DNA from: Anaerolineaceae bacterium UBA700
GTDB taxonomy: Bacteria > Chloroflexota > Anaerolineae > Anaerolineales > Anaerolineaceae
Assembly: GCA_002298885.1 (NCBI GenBank)
Contig: DBMK01000213.1
Location: 19,768-83,767, forward strand
Reading direction: 5' to 3'
Length of the DNA: 64,000 nt
Each line of letters opens with the position of its first letter. The first letter of the stretch is position 1. This document shows, piece by piece, positions 55,538 through 64,000 of this stretch. Both the position numbers and the translations under genes were made by a program. The notes below the pieces were generated by a model that did no database searches, was not told the origin of the DNA, and saw nothing but the letters and a program-made list of their open reading frames with translations.

Positions 55538-58500
55538 ATGCAGACGTATAACAGTTTTCGTTGGCTTTCTATTTTGGTATTGGTTGGCCTGGTGGTGTCG
55601 CTGGCCGCGCCTGGCGTGGCGGTGCAGGCAGCTGTTCAGCCCGCTGCTGCGACTGTAGCGAGCGAAGCGAGCGCCGCGGACAGTTTCGAATGCTCGACCG
55701 TTACTGAGGTCCCACAGGCTGAGTGCCAGGCGTTAACGTCCCTCTACGCCGTGACCAACGGCGCCGGTTGGACCAACCACACCGGCTGGCTTGCCACGAC
55801 CACCCCTTGCAGTTGGTTCGGTGTAACCTGCACGAGCGGCCACGTTACCACCTTGAACCTGTACGCTAATTTGCTCAGCGGGTCCATCCCGCCTGAAATC
55901 GGGAACCTGGCCGCGCTCACCTCGCTCATCCTGCCCAACAACAAGCTCAGCGGCTCCATTCCGCCGCAGATCGGCCAGATGGCGCAGTTGAGCGTGATTT
56001 ACATAGCCAACAACCAGTTAAGCGGCCCTATACCGGCCGAGATGGGCAACCTGGCCAACCTGAAGTCCCTGGTCATATGGGGGAACCAGCTCAGCGGGTC
56101 CATCCCGACCGAATTAGGCCATTTGACTCAGTTGACCACCCTGTCGCTGCGCTCGAACCAGTTCAGCGGCACCATCCCGGTGGAGATTGGCAGTATGCCG
56201 GCCCTGAAGGCCGCAGATTTTTCCACCAACCAGTTGTGCGGCAGCATCCCCTCCAGTCTCGGCTCCAGCACCTCGCTGACCGACCTGCACCTTTCCACTA
56301 ACCATTTCTACATCCCGGCCGAACCGCTGCTCTCCCAGTTGAACGCCAAGACGCCGAACGATAAGAGCTGGACCGCTAACCAGACCGCCGGCGACTGCAG
56401 CGGCGGCAAGACCCTCCTGGCGCTGTACGTTCTGGCCTTCGACAACGGCGCGCAGAGCACCGCCAATCTAACCGGCTATTTCTCAGCCACCATGCAGTCC
56501 ATCGCCTCCGCCACCACCGGGCGCACGGGCGTGCGCGCCGTGGTTCTCTCGGATCTGACCGGTCCGGATAACGTGGCTGTGTACGCGGTCGACAACGGTG
56601 TCGTCACGCAGGTGACTGCCGATCTACCAACCCTGAGCGAGTCGACCGTGGTCAATGGGACTGAACTGGGAGGGTTCTTCCAGTGGGCGCGTGCCACCTA
56701 CCCGGCCGACCAGGTCAGCCTGTACTACGTGGGCCACAACAAGCCCCTGCCACAGGAAGGGCTGAACACCTCGGCCCCGGCGGGTCTCAGCAGCCAGGCA
56801 GCCCAGACTCTGTTATTCCCGCTGCCTATCCACGACGGGGCCCACCCGGATTACACCGATGCTACCCCAACCCCCGAGGTGCTCTCGGTCTACGACCTAG
56901 CTGAGGCGCTGCGCCTGGCCAGTGCCAACGGCGCCCAGCCGCTGGATGTGCTGGACATCTCCTCCTGCTTCAGCTTATCCTTTGAAGAGACGTATCCCCT
57001 GCGCAATTCCACCAGCACGATTGTCGGCTCGGCCAATTACGCCTTCTTCGAGCCCGCCCTGGCTGGAGCTTTCCTGGCGGCGCAGCACGCCGGCATGGCC
57101 CCGCGAGATATGGCCGCTGCCGTGATGAACGCCGAGGACGCCGCCCTGCCGGCCACCGGCCACCCGCGCATCTTGACCGCCATCGACACTTCCAAGATGG
57201 ATGCGCTCAAAGATGCCTGGGACGCGCTTTCTTACAAGCTCTGGCTGGGCTTGAACGATGCCACCCAACGCCAGTCCTTCAAATATAATATTGTCAAGGC
57301 CTACCAGGCCAGTAACAAGTTCGACTGCACCTTCTGCCAGCCGCAGGACTGGGCCTTGGAAACCCCGGACGCCCTGGTGGACCTGCATTCCTTCGCCGTC
57401 AAGCTGCGCGACCAGTTCGGCTCGACCACCGAAGTCGGCGCTGCCGCAAACAATGCGTTCCTTGTCCTCTACCAGCTTCTGATCGCCCGCACCGCCCACA
57501 ATGGCACTCCCTGGTTCGGCAACCCGGCCAAAACCTGGAATTTTGACAGCAGCCTGGGCCTGAGCCTGTACGCCGACTTCGTGGGCAAGGATGACGGGCA
57601 GGGGCACATCCTGCTCAGCGATATCGCCCCCTGGTATACCCGCGAGGTCAGCGCCTTCAACCCGCATCCCTACGAATTTGTGCAGGGCAGCGCCTACGGT
57701 AAAGATATCCAGCCTTCCGGGATCAATTGGGCCGACGTCTTCGTGCTCTTCTGGCGGGACAACACCAACTTGCTGACCCAATTGTGCCTGCCGGCCTTCC
57801 CACCCGTTGCAGAGCAGGGCGACCTGATTGCCGGTAGGGTGATCTCTCCGACGCCCGGCTCGGTTACCCTGGGTGTGCCAGTCACCCTCAGCGCCACGGT
57901 CAAATCGGTCAACGATGCCCACAACGTCCAGGTCAACTTCTACGTCGTCCAGAGTGGAATCACGATTTTGACCGCCACTGCAACCGTCCCGTTCATCGCC
58001 GCAGGCACGGAAACGACGGCAACCGCCGAAGGGACATGGACCCCCGACAAGGTTGGCGCCTTCACCATCTACGAAGTGGTCGACCCGGAACTCCACTTCC
58101 AGGAAACCACCCGCTCCAATAACTACGCTTACCTGAACGATACTGTCAAGGGAACTGCGAATACCCCCCGCCCAGAGATCAACTTGATGCTCTCCGATGC
58201 GCAGCAGTGGTGGCCGACCAGCCCCCTACGCCTGGCGGTAATCCAAAAAGCCGCCACCATCACCGACGATGCCTCTCTGGTCAACAAGCTGGTGTTCGAG
58301 TACTACCAATACACGCCGGGGACCAATCCAAACACCCAGGTTCCCTTCAAAGTCGCAACACAGACCCTTTCACCGGTCACCCTGCCGCAGAGCGATCTCG
58401 AGGTCAGCCTACCCGCATCGCTCCGCCCGGGAATCGTGGTGCTGCACGTCTGGCCCTACTCGGATGGCGGCGGGATGGGCGGCGGCAAGGTGGTGACCTT

Positions 58501-58915
58501 CAATTACACCCCCGCCGGCACGGCCATCGCCAACCAACAGGCCCAGTACTTCTCCTTTGAGGCCGAGGGCGGGGAAGCGATCGCCATCAACCTGAGTGTC
58601 GCCCAGGGCAGTACCCGCATGTATGTGTGGATGCCCGGCAATTCCTGGTCGGCGCAGGCCATCAGCGACGGCGGAACGATAACGATCAATCCCGCCCTGG
58701 CAGGGACTTACCTGGTGTGCGTGTTGGGCAAGGTCGACGGCACGCAGTACACCTTGAGCGCGGTCCTCAACGGCGTTTCACCGCTCAGCCTGGCGCCCGC
58801 TGCCAGCGGCAGTTCGCCGGTGACCACCGAAATCCGCCAGCGCCCCGAATTCGGCCAGCCGCCCCTCGCCTCGCCCTTGCTCTTCAACGTGTTCGTCCCC
58901 AGGGTTATGCATTAG
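55538..58915 (+). CDS. Secreted leucine-rich-repeat protein fused to clostripain-like (C11) peptidase
   Basis: The 1125-residue precursor has a signal peptide (cleavage near VQA, 32), then a plant-type LRR N-cap and about six LRRs (LTSLILPNNKLSGSIPPQIG and similar; about 65-260). A caspase-fold C11 domain follows (about 290-690) with His400 in YYVGHNKP and Cys477 in DISSCFSLSFEE, the expected catalytic pair. Next come a CARDB-like domain (about 760-870, VNDAHNVQVNFYVV), further beta domains, and the C-terminal tail FNVFVPRVMH. C11 enzymes cleave after Arg or Lys and often self-activate. The LRR part could select targets. It is divergent from the TPR regulator and convergent with the radical SAM gene. 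Confidence 0.87.
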   Translation: MQTYNSFRWLSILVLVGLVVSLAAPGVAVQAAVQPAAATVASEASAADSFECSTVTEVPQAECQALTSLYAVTNGAGWTNHTGWLATTTPCSWFGVTCTSGHVTTLNLYANLLSGSIPPEIGNLAALTSLILPNNKLSGSIPPQIGQMAQLSVIYIANNQLSGPIPAEMGNLANLKSLVIWGNQLSGSIPTELGHLTQLTTLSLRSNQFSGTIPVEIGSMPALKAADFSTNQLCGSIPSSLGSSTSLTDLHLSTNHFYIPAEPLLSQLNAKTPNDKSWTANQTAGDCSGGKTLLALYVLAFDNGAQSTANLTGYFSATMQSIASATTGRTGVRAVVLSDLTGPDNVAVYAVDNGVVTQVTADLPTLSESTVVNGTELGGFFQWARATYPADQVSLYYVGHNKPLPQEGLNTSAPAGLSSQAAQTLLFPLPIHDGAHPDYTDATPTPEVLSVYDLAEALRLASANGAQPLDVLDISSCFSLSFEETYPLRNSTSTIVGSANYAFFEPALAGAFLAAQHAGMAPRDMAAAVMNAEDAALPATGHPRILTAIDTSKMDALKDAWDALSYKLWLGLNDATQRQSFKYNIVKAYQASNKFDCTFCQPQDWALETPDALVDLHSFAVKLRDQFGSTTEVGAAANNAFLVLYQLLIARTAHNGTPWFGNPAKTWNFDSSLGLSLYADFVGKDDGQGHILLSDIAPWYTREVSAFNPHPYEFVQGSAYGKDIQPSGINWADVFVLFWRDNTNLLTQLCLPAFPPVAEQGDLIAGRVISPTPGSVTLGVPVTLSATVKSVNDAHNVQVNFYVVQSGITILTATATVPFIAAGTETTATAEGTWTPDKVGAFTIYEVVDPELHFQETTRSNNYAYLNDTVKGTANTPRPEINLMLSDAQQWWPTSPLRLAVIQKAATITDDASLVNKLVFEYYQYTPGTNPNTQVPFKVATQTLSPVTLPQSDLEVSLPASLRPGIVVLHVWPYSDGGGMGGGKVVTFNYTPAGTAIANQQAQYFSFEAEGGEAIAINLSVAQGSTRMYVWMPGNSWSAQAISDGGTITINPALAGTYLVCVLGKVDGTQYTLSAVLNGVSPLSLAPAASGSSPVTTEIRQRPEFGQPPLASPLLFNVFVPRVMH

Positions 58916-58935
58916 ACTCTATTTATACAAAACGG

Positions 58936-58983
58936 TTAAATAATTATTGGCCGCCCGGATCTGGGCGGCCAATAATTATTTAA
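58936..58983. terminator. Strong bidirectional terminator
   Basis: A perfect 21-bp stem ttaaataattattggccgccc and its complement, with loop ggatct. The GC-rich tip and AT-rich base provide U-tracts in both directions for the two convergent genes (stops 58915 and 58989). Confidence 0.9.
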
Positions 58984-58988
58984 CTATT

Positions 58989-60614
58989 CTAAACGGCGAT
59001 GGCGTCTCGGTCCAGCTCCAGGTTCGCTGAAAGCTCGGGATTGTAACGCGAGACGATTTGGCCGAGTTTTTCTTCCAGCGCAAATTCCTGGGACTGTTCC
59101 CACTCCATCAGCTCTTTCAGGTACCCCCATCCGTTGAGGACCTGGAATGGATTGCGGTCGGCGATGAATTTTAATGAGGAATCGAGCGTATCCAGCGCCA
59201 CCTGGTTGACCTGGCGGGCCAGGCGCCGCAGCGCGGCCTGGTAAGCGCCAGTCCAGTGACCGCAGCCGGTAAAACGGGCCAGGTAGGCGTCGAACAGGCA
59301 GGTTGACAGGCGCTCGACCAGGCCCGAATATTTGAAATTGCGCTTCTGAAACGTAAGATGGACAAAATGGGCGTACAGGTCCAGGCGCGGGTCCAGGAAG
59401 GCGTAATCCGGCTGGGTGATAGTGCCGCGCAGCCGCCCCTCCCGGCGCAGCATCGCCTCGATCGGGGTGCCGGCGTAAGGCAGCATTTTGCAGAAATTAA
59501 CCGTGGCGTGCCCGCTCATCATGTTTTGCTGCAAAAACTGGATGTTTTGGGCAAGCGTTTCGACCGTGCTGGATGGGTCGAACAGCATGAAGCCGATCTC
59601 GAAGAGTACGTCCTGGTCCATCAATATTTGCAGGGCCTGCGCGTTTTGTTCGACGGTGACGTGTTTGTTCAGCAGCTTCAAGCCGGTGGGGTTGCCGGAT
59701 TCGACCCCCAGGTAGACGCAGGCAAGGCCGTGCAGTTGGCACTTGCGGATGATCGCCGGCTCGACGTCGTCGACCCGGCAGGAAATTTTCCAGATGACCT
59801 TGTCGGCCAGCCCGGCGGCACTGAGCGCGCCCAGGAATTCGTCCAGCCAGCGGCGCTGCTCGGCGGTTTTAGCCGCAAAGTCGTCGTCCTGAAAGTTGAA
59901 AAAGCGGACTTCGTCCTGGGAATACAGGTCGGCCATCTCCGCAACGACCGCGGCGGGCGAGCGAGTGCGGCGCAGCGACCCCGGCGCCCCCTGGTAGAAC
60001 TGGCGGATGCTGCAGAAGGCGCAGTCGTACAGGCAGCCGCGGCTCGCCAGCATGGAAACGGTGCGGATATTGTGGCTGAGCTGGCGCGGGGAGCCGCGCT
60101 TGAGGCGCGGCAGCGCGTCTAGATCGGTGATCAGTGGGCGCGGCGGGTTGAGGTGGATTTCTCCGTCTTTGCGGTACGCCAGGCCCAGGATTTTATCCCA
60201 TTCCTCGGGCCGGGATAACCCGCCCAGCAGCTCCAGCAGGGTATATTCGCCCTCGAAACGCACGATACTGTCCAGTGAAGGCATCAGCTCGAACACCTCG
60301 GAAGGGCGGATGCTGGGGAAATGCCCGCCGGCCGTAAAATGGGCTTGTACGCCGGCCTGGCGCAGTTCACTGGCAAGCTGGTTGAAATCCCCGGTCGTGT
60401 ACTGGAAGATGATCGAAAAACCGACGATCTTGGGCCGGGCGGCGCAGGCAGCCTCGATCACCCGGCCATACTCGCCGGGGACGAACGGAATGAGCCGCGA
60501 GTGATAGCCTGCCTCGTCCAATACGGCCATCAACGAGCGTACGCCCAGGTTATCCTGGTTCTCGTAGGCGATAAAGAGCACGTCCAATGGTTGGCGATCG
60601 TCGGGTTTGGGCAT
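58989..60614 (-). CDS. B12-binding-domain radical SAM protein
   Basis: The 541-residue protein starts at ATG 60614 after AAAGGCGGG. Residues about 10-150 form a cobalamin-binding-type Rossmann domain, but the lower-ligand DxHxxG motif is absent (ENQDNLG instead). The radical SAM domain has CxxxCxxC at Cys194, 198 and 201 (GCLYDCAFC), GVESGN for SAM contacts, and a C-terminal helical region of about 150 residues. Such enzymes perform methylation or rearrangement at unactivated carbons, using B12 and SAM. A 70-residue peptide gene and a terminator-like hairpin lie directly upstream, a layout often seen for peptide-modifying enzymes. Substrate unproven. Confidence 0.88.
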   Translation of the reverse strand: MPKPDDRQPLDVLFIAYENQDNLGVRSLMAVLDEAGYHSRLIPFVPGEYGRVIEAACAARPKIVGFSIIFQYTTGDFNQLASELRQAGVQAHFTAGGHFPSIRPSEVFELMPSLDSIVRFEGEYTLLELLGGLSRPEEWDKILGLAYRKDGEIHLNPPRPLITDLDALPRLKRGSPRQLSHNIRTVSMLASRGCLYDCAFCSIRQFYQGAPGSLRRTRSPAAVVAEMADLYSQDEVRFFNFQDDDFAAKTAEQRRWLDEFLGALSAAGLADKVIWKISCRVDDVEPAIIRKCQLHGLACVYLGVESGNPTGLKLLNKHVTVEQNAQALQILMDQDVLFEIGFMLFDPSSTVETLAQNIQFLQQNMMSGHATVNFCKMLPYAGTPIEAMLRREGRLRGTITQPDYAFLDPRLDLYAHFVHLTFQKRNFKYSGLVERLSTCLFDAYLARFTGCGHWTGAYQAALRRLARQVNQVALDTLDSSLKFIADRNPFQVLNGWGYLKELMEWEQSQEFALEEKLGQIVSRYNPELSANLELDRDAIAV

Positions 60615-60641
60615 TTTTTTCCCGCCTTTCTAAAAAATATT

Positions 60642-60672
60642 GGGTTAGCCAGCCGTTTACGCTGGCTAACCC
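60642..60672 (-). terminator. Attenuator-like terminator between the peptide and radical SAM genes
   Basis: A perfect 12-bp stem gggttagccagc / gctggctaaccc with a 7-base loop. On the minus strand it is followed by AATATTTTTTAG. It lies 7 bp after the peptide stop and would reduce read-through into the enzyme gene. Confidence 0.8.
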
Positions 60673-60678
60673 TTTGTT

Positions 60679-60891
60679 TTACCGCTTGGCAAAAATCTCC
60701 ATGACCATGTCGAGCTTCTTCTGTTCGACGGCCAGGTGTTCCTTCTCGATTTGCAGGTTGATCACGAAGATCCGGTCCAGGATCTCGCGGTTCAGATCCA
60801 GCCAATCCGGGATCGGATCCCAGATGATCCAGCGCTTTGGCAGGACGAATGCCGGTTGTTCGGTTGGAATTGGTTTGGGTATGTTCGCCAT
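60679..60891 (-). CDS. 70-residue peptide upstream of the radical SAM gene, possible modified-peptide precursor
   Basis: The start is ATG 60891 after GTGAGGG. There is no signal peptide. The N-terminal half is Pro-rich and aromatic (PKPIPTEQPAFVLPKRWIIWDPIPDWL); the C-terminal half is a charged helix with a heptad-like pattern (LQIEKEHLAVEQKKLDMV). I do not recognise the family. Followed by a terminator-like hairpin and then the B12-radical SAM enzyme, it could be a RiPP precursor or a small partner subunit. The Trp/Pro segment would be the most likely modified core or recognition region; this is inference only. Confidence 0.65.
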   Translation of the reverse strand: MANIPKPIPTEQPAFVLPKRWIIWDPIPDWLDLNREILDRIFVINLQIEKEHLAVEQKKLDMVMEIFAKR

Positions 60892-61291
60892 TTGATTCCC
60901 TCACTGTTATCTTTCTGATAGGAAGAATGCCTGCCTGCAAATGTATTCTGGCAGGCTGCCACGGCAGGCCCGGGCAAGCGCTCAGGCCTCGAAAAAGCCT
61001 CCTTTCTGGAAAGATGGCTATTATATTAATTGACTACCAGCAGTGAGGATCATGCAGGGAGAGTTGTTTTTTGACGTACGAGCAGTCTGCTTTCTTTCTT
61101 AAATTGATTATAGGTACAACCGGATCAAAATTCAATCCTAATCAGTCAAACAAACCGATGACCGGCTTACAGAGTTGTAGGCCAGAATCGGCGCACCTGA
61201 CGCGCATGGCCATTGAGAAGGCTGGTGGAATGCCTATAATAAAAATGAGAATCGAGAATTGAAAATAGATAAGAAAGAATAACGATAAAGA
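60892..61291. other. Intergenic region with structured leader, no supported gene
   Basis: Between the divergent peptide and GH genes, a minus-strand TATAAT lies at 61020-61025 without a clear -35. The predicted leader (about 61015 to 60909) closes with atctttc (60909-60915) pairing gaaagat (61009-61015) and contains a 7-bp hairpin gcctgcc / ggcaggc (60929-60935, 60950-60956). No SD was found close to the GH start at 61292. Nothing else is recognised in 61050-61291. Confidence 0.4.
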
Positions 61292-63976
61292 ATGGCTCAA
61301 CGCATCCCGAAATTTATTCGAATCATAATTGCTGCAATGCTGCTGGCAGCCTTGCTTCCCCAGGCGGCTGTGCCCGCCTCCGGCGCAAGCGACCTCGAGG
61401 CATACACGTACCGGCTCACTCAATCCACGGCGGCGTTCCAGTTGTGGACGACGCCGCCCAGCGAGCGGGTGTTCAAGGATTCGCCTGTCCCGTCGACCAG
61501 CGGTTCGGAGGTGAAGGTGTACGCGGCGCGCAACGAATTCGAGCCGTTTCAGGTGGTGGTACGGCCGGCGGCGAGCGGAACAATCAGCGTGAGTGTGGAT
61601 AGCTTTGGGGCGGGCATCAGCGTGGAGCTATACCAGGTACGCTACGCCACTGTAACCACCCCAACCGACAGCCTGGGGCGGGCCGGCCCTTACCCGGACC
61701 CGCTGTGGCCGCTGCAAAATGGGGCCAGCGTGGCGCTCACCGCCGGTGAAAACACGGCCTTCTGGTTCAGCGTGTCCGTGCCGCAGGGCGCGGCCTCGCA
61801 GGATTACGTCGCCCAGGTCCACCTGGGCGGGGTCGCCGTTCCGGTGCGCCTGCACGTGTTCAACTTTGCTATCCCGGCACAGCTCCACGTCGCCTCGCAG
61901 ATGAATTTCTCCTACGAGCAAATCCTGAGCAAGTACAGCGTGCCGGGCACCGGCAGCGAGTACTGGTCCTACGTGGACAGCATCAAACAGTTCTTCATTG
62001 ACCACCGCCTGACGCCTTCGAGCATCCTATGGCCGGGCGGGCTGACCGGCGGCGGGACGTTTGCACAGCCGTTCATCGACTACGACTGCGCCACCCATAC
62101 CTTCAACGATCTCGATGGAATCTGGGGGTTCAACGACCTTGCCCAGCGCTACATCAACGGCAGCGGCCTGCTGAAGGGCACATTCAGCGCGCCGTTCAAT
62201 GGCGGGATTGGTTTTTCGGCCTTCATGGTGGCGTCCTTCGCCAACAACGATTCGTCGCTCGACCAGCGTCCGGCCACTTTCTGCGGCATCAACCGCAGCG
62301 CCAGCGATTGGCAGCAGAATCCCACTTCGGCTTACAACCAGGCCTGGTTTGCATATGTCACTGCCATCCAGAACTACCTGACTGGCCAGGGCTACATCGA
62401 CGAGGCCTACGATTATTTCGCCAACGAGCCGCAGGACACGGCCGATTACAATGCCGTGGCCTGGTATTCGCGCTATTCCCACGCCGCGGCGCCCAATTTG
62501 AAATTAATGGTTTCGGAAGAGCCCAAACCTGAGATCTACAACCAGCCCGGCGCCCACGTCGACATCTGGCTGCCGGTGCTGGAGAACTATAATCCGGTCG
62601 TCTCCCAGGATCGGGAGATCAACTACGGGGAGCAGACCTGGGTTTACTTCCTGCACAGCACCCGCCCGCCGTATTTCAACCCCATCACCCTGGACCACCC
62701 GGGAATTGAGAGCAAGTTCACCGGCTGGTTCCTGTGGAAATACCGGGTGAAGGGCATTGCCTATTATTCCCTGAATGATTGGAGCAAGAATCCCTGGACC
62801 GACCCGCTGACCAGCGGCCACAACGGGGATACGTTCATGCTCTACCCGCCCTCGATTACCAATGCAAACATCCCCTACGGCTCCAACAACCACCGCCTGG
62901 TGCCTTCGATCCGCCTGGAGCTGATGCGCGACAGCCTGGAGGACTACGAATACCTCTACACCTTGAACGGCGGCCAGCCGGTGGCGGGACAGGCCAACGT
63001 GGCCGATGCCCAGGTGAACAAGATCATCACTGGCCTTACCAGCTACACCCGCGACAGCGAGTTCATGTACAACCTGCGCCGCCTGATCGGCCTCAAAAAC
63101 GGCGGCGAGATCGCATCCATCCCCGACATCCAGCCCGCGCCGGCGCACCCGCGCGCCGCCGGCCAGCCGGGCAATTACTATATTAATTTCCAAGACCCTG
63201 CCGGCCAGCCCAGCGCCAACCCGCTGGTGGTCAACGGCAAGACCTACATGAAGATTGGCCCCAGCAATTACAGCAGCGTAGATGGTTTCGGCTGGTACAG
63301 CCCGCCGGATGCCAACTGGATGACGGCCTGGTTGAGCAGCGGGCCGAACGTGCTCCAGCGCAGCATCCTCTACTCGGATTGGGGCCGCCCGGCCACCTGG
63401 GAGTTCGATTTGCCCAACGGGGAATACAACGTCACCCTCTCGGTGGGCTGGCAGGGGCGAACGTACGCCCATCAAAAAGTCGACATCGAAGGGGTGAGTT
63501 TCGTCAACGACGAGGCGACGACGCCAGCCGTGCCTTACCTGGTACGCACCAAGCTGGTATCCATCGCCGACCACAAGCTGACCCTGTCGATGGGCATCTT
63601 CGACGAATATACGATGCTCAACTACCTGGATATTGAAGCGGCCAACCCGCAGGTGAAGGATCTGCGCATTACCCAGGCCGCGGCCGCCGCGGGCACGCTA
63701 ACCTTTACGCTGAGCTGGTCCCCGCCAGCAGCCGCGGCCACGACCAGCCTGCGCTATGCCAGCCAGCCGGTCACAAGCGCCAATTGGGACGGCGCAACCA
63801 CGCTGGCGGCTGCCCTGCCCGGCGGCCAGACCAGCTTCAGCGGCAGCCTGCCTTATTCTGGCGGCACGGTTTACTTTGCGCTCAAATACCAGAACTCGCA
63901 GGGCGCCTGGTCGGACCTATCCAATAACGCCTTCTGGCCTTTTTACTCGGTCCGCCTGCCGGTGCTTAAAAAATAA
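61292..63976 (+). CDS. Secreted DUF4091/GH123-like protein
   Basis: The 894-residue precursor starts at ATG 61292 with no clear SD. After a signal peptide (cleavage near ASG, about 31), an N-terminal beta-sandwich (about 65-190; ARNEFEPFQVVVRP) precedes a TIM-barrel region like DUF4091/GH123 glycosidases (about 200-620), closing with the typical LRLELMRDSLEDYEYL-like segment SIRLELMRDSLEDYEYLYTL. GH123-type enzymes use a neighbouring Asp-Glu pair; here the candidate motif is FANEPQD, with Asn at the first position. A malectin-like carbohydrate-binding domain (about 625-785) and an FN3-like end follow; the tail is VRLPVLKK. Extracellular glycan binding or hydrolysis is likely. Confidence 0.85.
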   Translation: MAQRIPKFIRIIIAAMLLAALLPQAAVPASGASDLEAYTYRLTQSTAAFQLWTTPPSERVFKDSPVPSTSGSEVKVYAARNEFEPFQVVVRPAASGTISVSVDSFGAGISVELYQVRYATVTTPTDSLGRAGPYPDPLWPLQNGASVALTAGENTAFWFSVSVPQGAASQDYVAQVHLGGVAVPVRLHVFNFAIPAQLHVASQMNFSYEQILSKYSVPGTGSEYWSYVDSIKQFFIDHRLTPSSILWPGGLTGGGTFAQPFIDYDCATHTFNDLDGIWGFNDLAQRYINGSGLLKGTFSAPFNGGIGFSAFMVASFANNDSSLDQRPATFCGINRSASDWQQNPTSAYNQAWFAYVTAIQNYLTGQGYIDEAYDYFANEPQDTADYNAVAWYSRYSHAAAPNLKLMVSEEPKPEIYNQPGAHVDIWLPVLENYNPVVSQDREINYGEQTWVYFLHSTRPPYFNPITLDHPGIESKFTGWFLWKYRVKGIAYYSLNDWSKNPWTDPLTSGHNGDTFMLYPPSITNANIPYGSNNHRLVPSIRLELMRDSLEDYEYLYTLNGGQPVAGQANVADAQVNKIITGLTSYTRDSEFMYNLRRLIGLKNGGEIASIPDIQPAPAHPRAAGQPGNYYINFQDPAGQPSANPLVVNGKTYMKIGPSNYSSVDGFGWYSPPDANWMTAWLSSGPNVLQRSILYSDWGRPATWEFDLPNGEYNVTLSVGWQGRTYAHQKVDIEGVSFVNDEATTPAVPYLVRTKLVSIADHKLTLSMGIFDEYTMLNYLDIEAANPQVKDLRITQAAAAAGTLTFTLSWSPPAAAATTSLRYASQPVTSANWDGATTLAAALPGGQTSFSGSLPYSGGTVYFALKYQNSQGAWSDLSNNAFWPFYSVRLPVLKK

Positions 63977-64000
63977 GGATAAGGATTTATTGGGGTTGTT

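Noticed and set aside
61071..61262. 63-codon plus-strand frame before the GH-like gene
   Set aside because: No SD, no signal or motif, and it lies in the presumed promoter region of the next gene.

Overview
The window looks like a chromosomal segment from a Chloroflexota bacterium, probably class Anaerolineae. This is inferred from very long secreted multi-domain proteins with DUF11, DUF2341, DUF4082 and NBR1-like Ig modules, a BTAD-type activator, a LivJ-type lipoprotein with a Pro/Thr-rich linker, frequent TTG and GTG starts, and secreted proteins ending in short tails such as VRLPVLKK. No marker gene fixes the taxon.

Left region (1-22.7 kb): a minus-strand operon of six cell-surface genes, preceded by a 39-codon leader ORF. 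All six products carry a ~95-residue domain (PxSFYG start, VPGDxSxTPxxEGG centre, WHSG end). Four of them also end in a ~175-residue GWNLVSF/GWNLVGF module; the window edge cuts the first one just before its end. Two are giant modular proteins with NodB/deacetylase-like modules. Two are small membrane-anchored single-domain proteins placed between the larger ones. This is the best candidate here for an undescribed surface system. A PilZ protein and a NarL-like regulator with Glu at the phospho-acceptor position lie upstream.

Decayed region (24.2-26.2 kb): a tetR-like and an alpha/beta-hydrolase pseudogene pair, with a still symmetric TetR-type operator.

Putative island (26.5-47.4 kb): tRNA-Arg(UCG) at 26474-26546 has its 3' end repeated at 26592-26626, and again, with 10 flanking bases, at 47352-47380. 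Between the outer copies lie a frameshifted beta-helix protein, a truncated BTAD regulator, another beta-helix remnant, and an IclR-controlled catabolic operon. That operon encodes a Liv-type ABC importer, SDR, KDG-kinase-like and KDPG-aldolase-like enzymes, an old-yellow-enzyme reductase, a CoA transferase, an enoyl-CoA hydratase, an FAH-family hydrolase and a zinc dehydrogenase. A convergent flavoprotein, an NBR1-Ig lipoprotein and a small unknown protein follow. No integrase is visible.

Right region (47.4-64 kb): an MNT antitoxin with an internally deleted HEPN partner; a MarR-heterodimeric ABC exporter-cytidylate-kinase-like operon; a TPR/winged-helix regulator; a secreted leucine-rich-repeat protein fused to a clostripain-like peptidase; a B12-binding radical SAM enzyme preceded by a 70-residue peptide gene and an attenuator-like terminator (RiPP-like layout); and a secreted DUF4091/GH123-like protein.

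All calls come from reading the sequence and from family knowledge. No database search was run, and domain borders are approximate.
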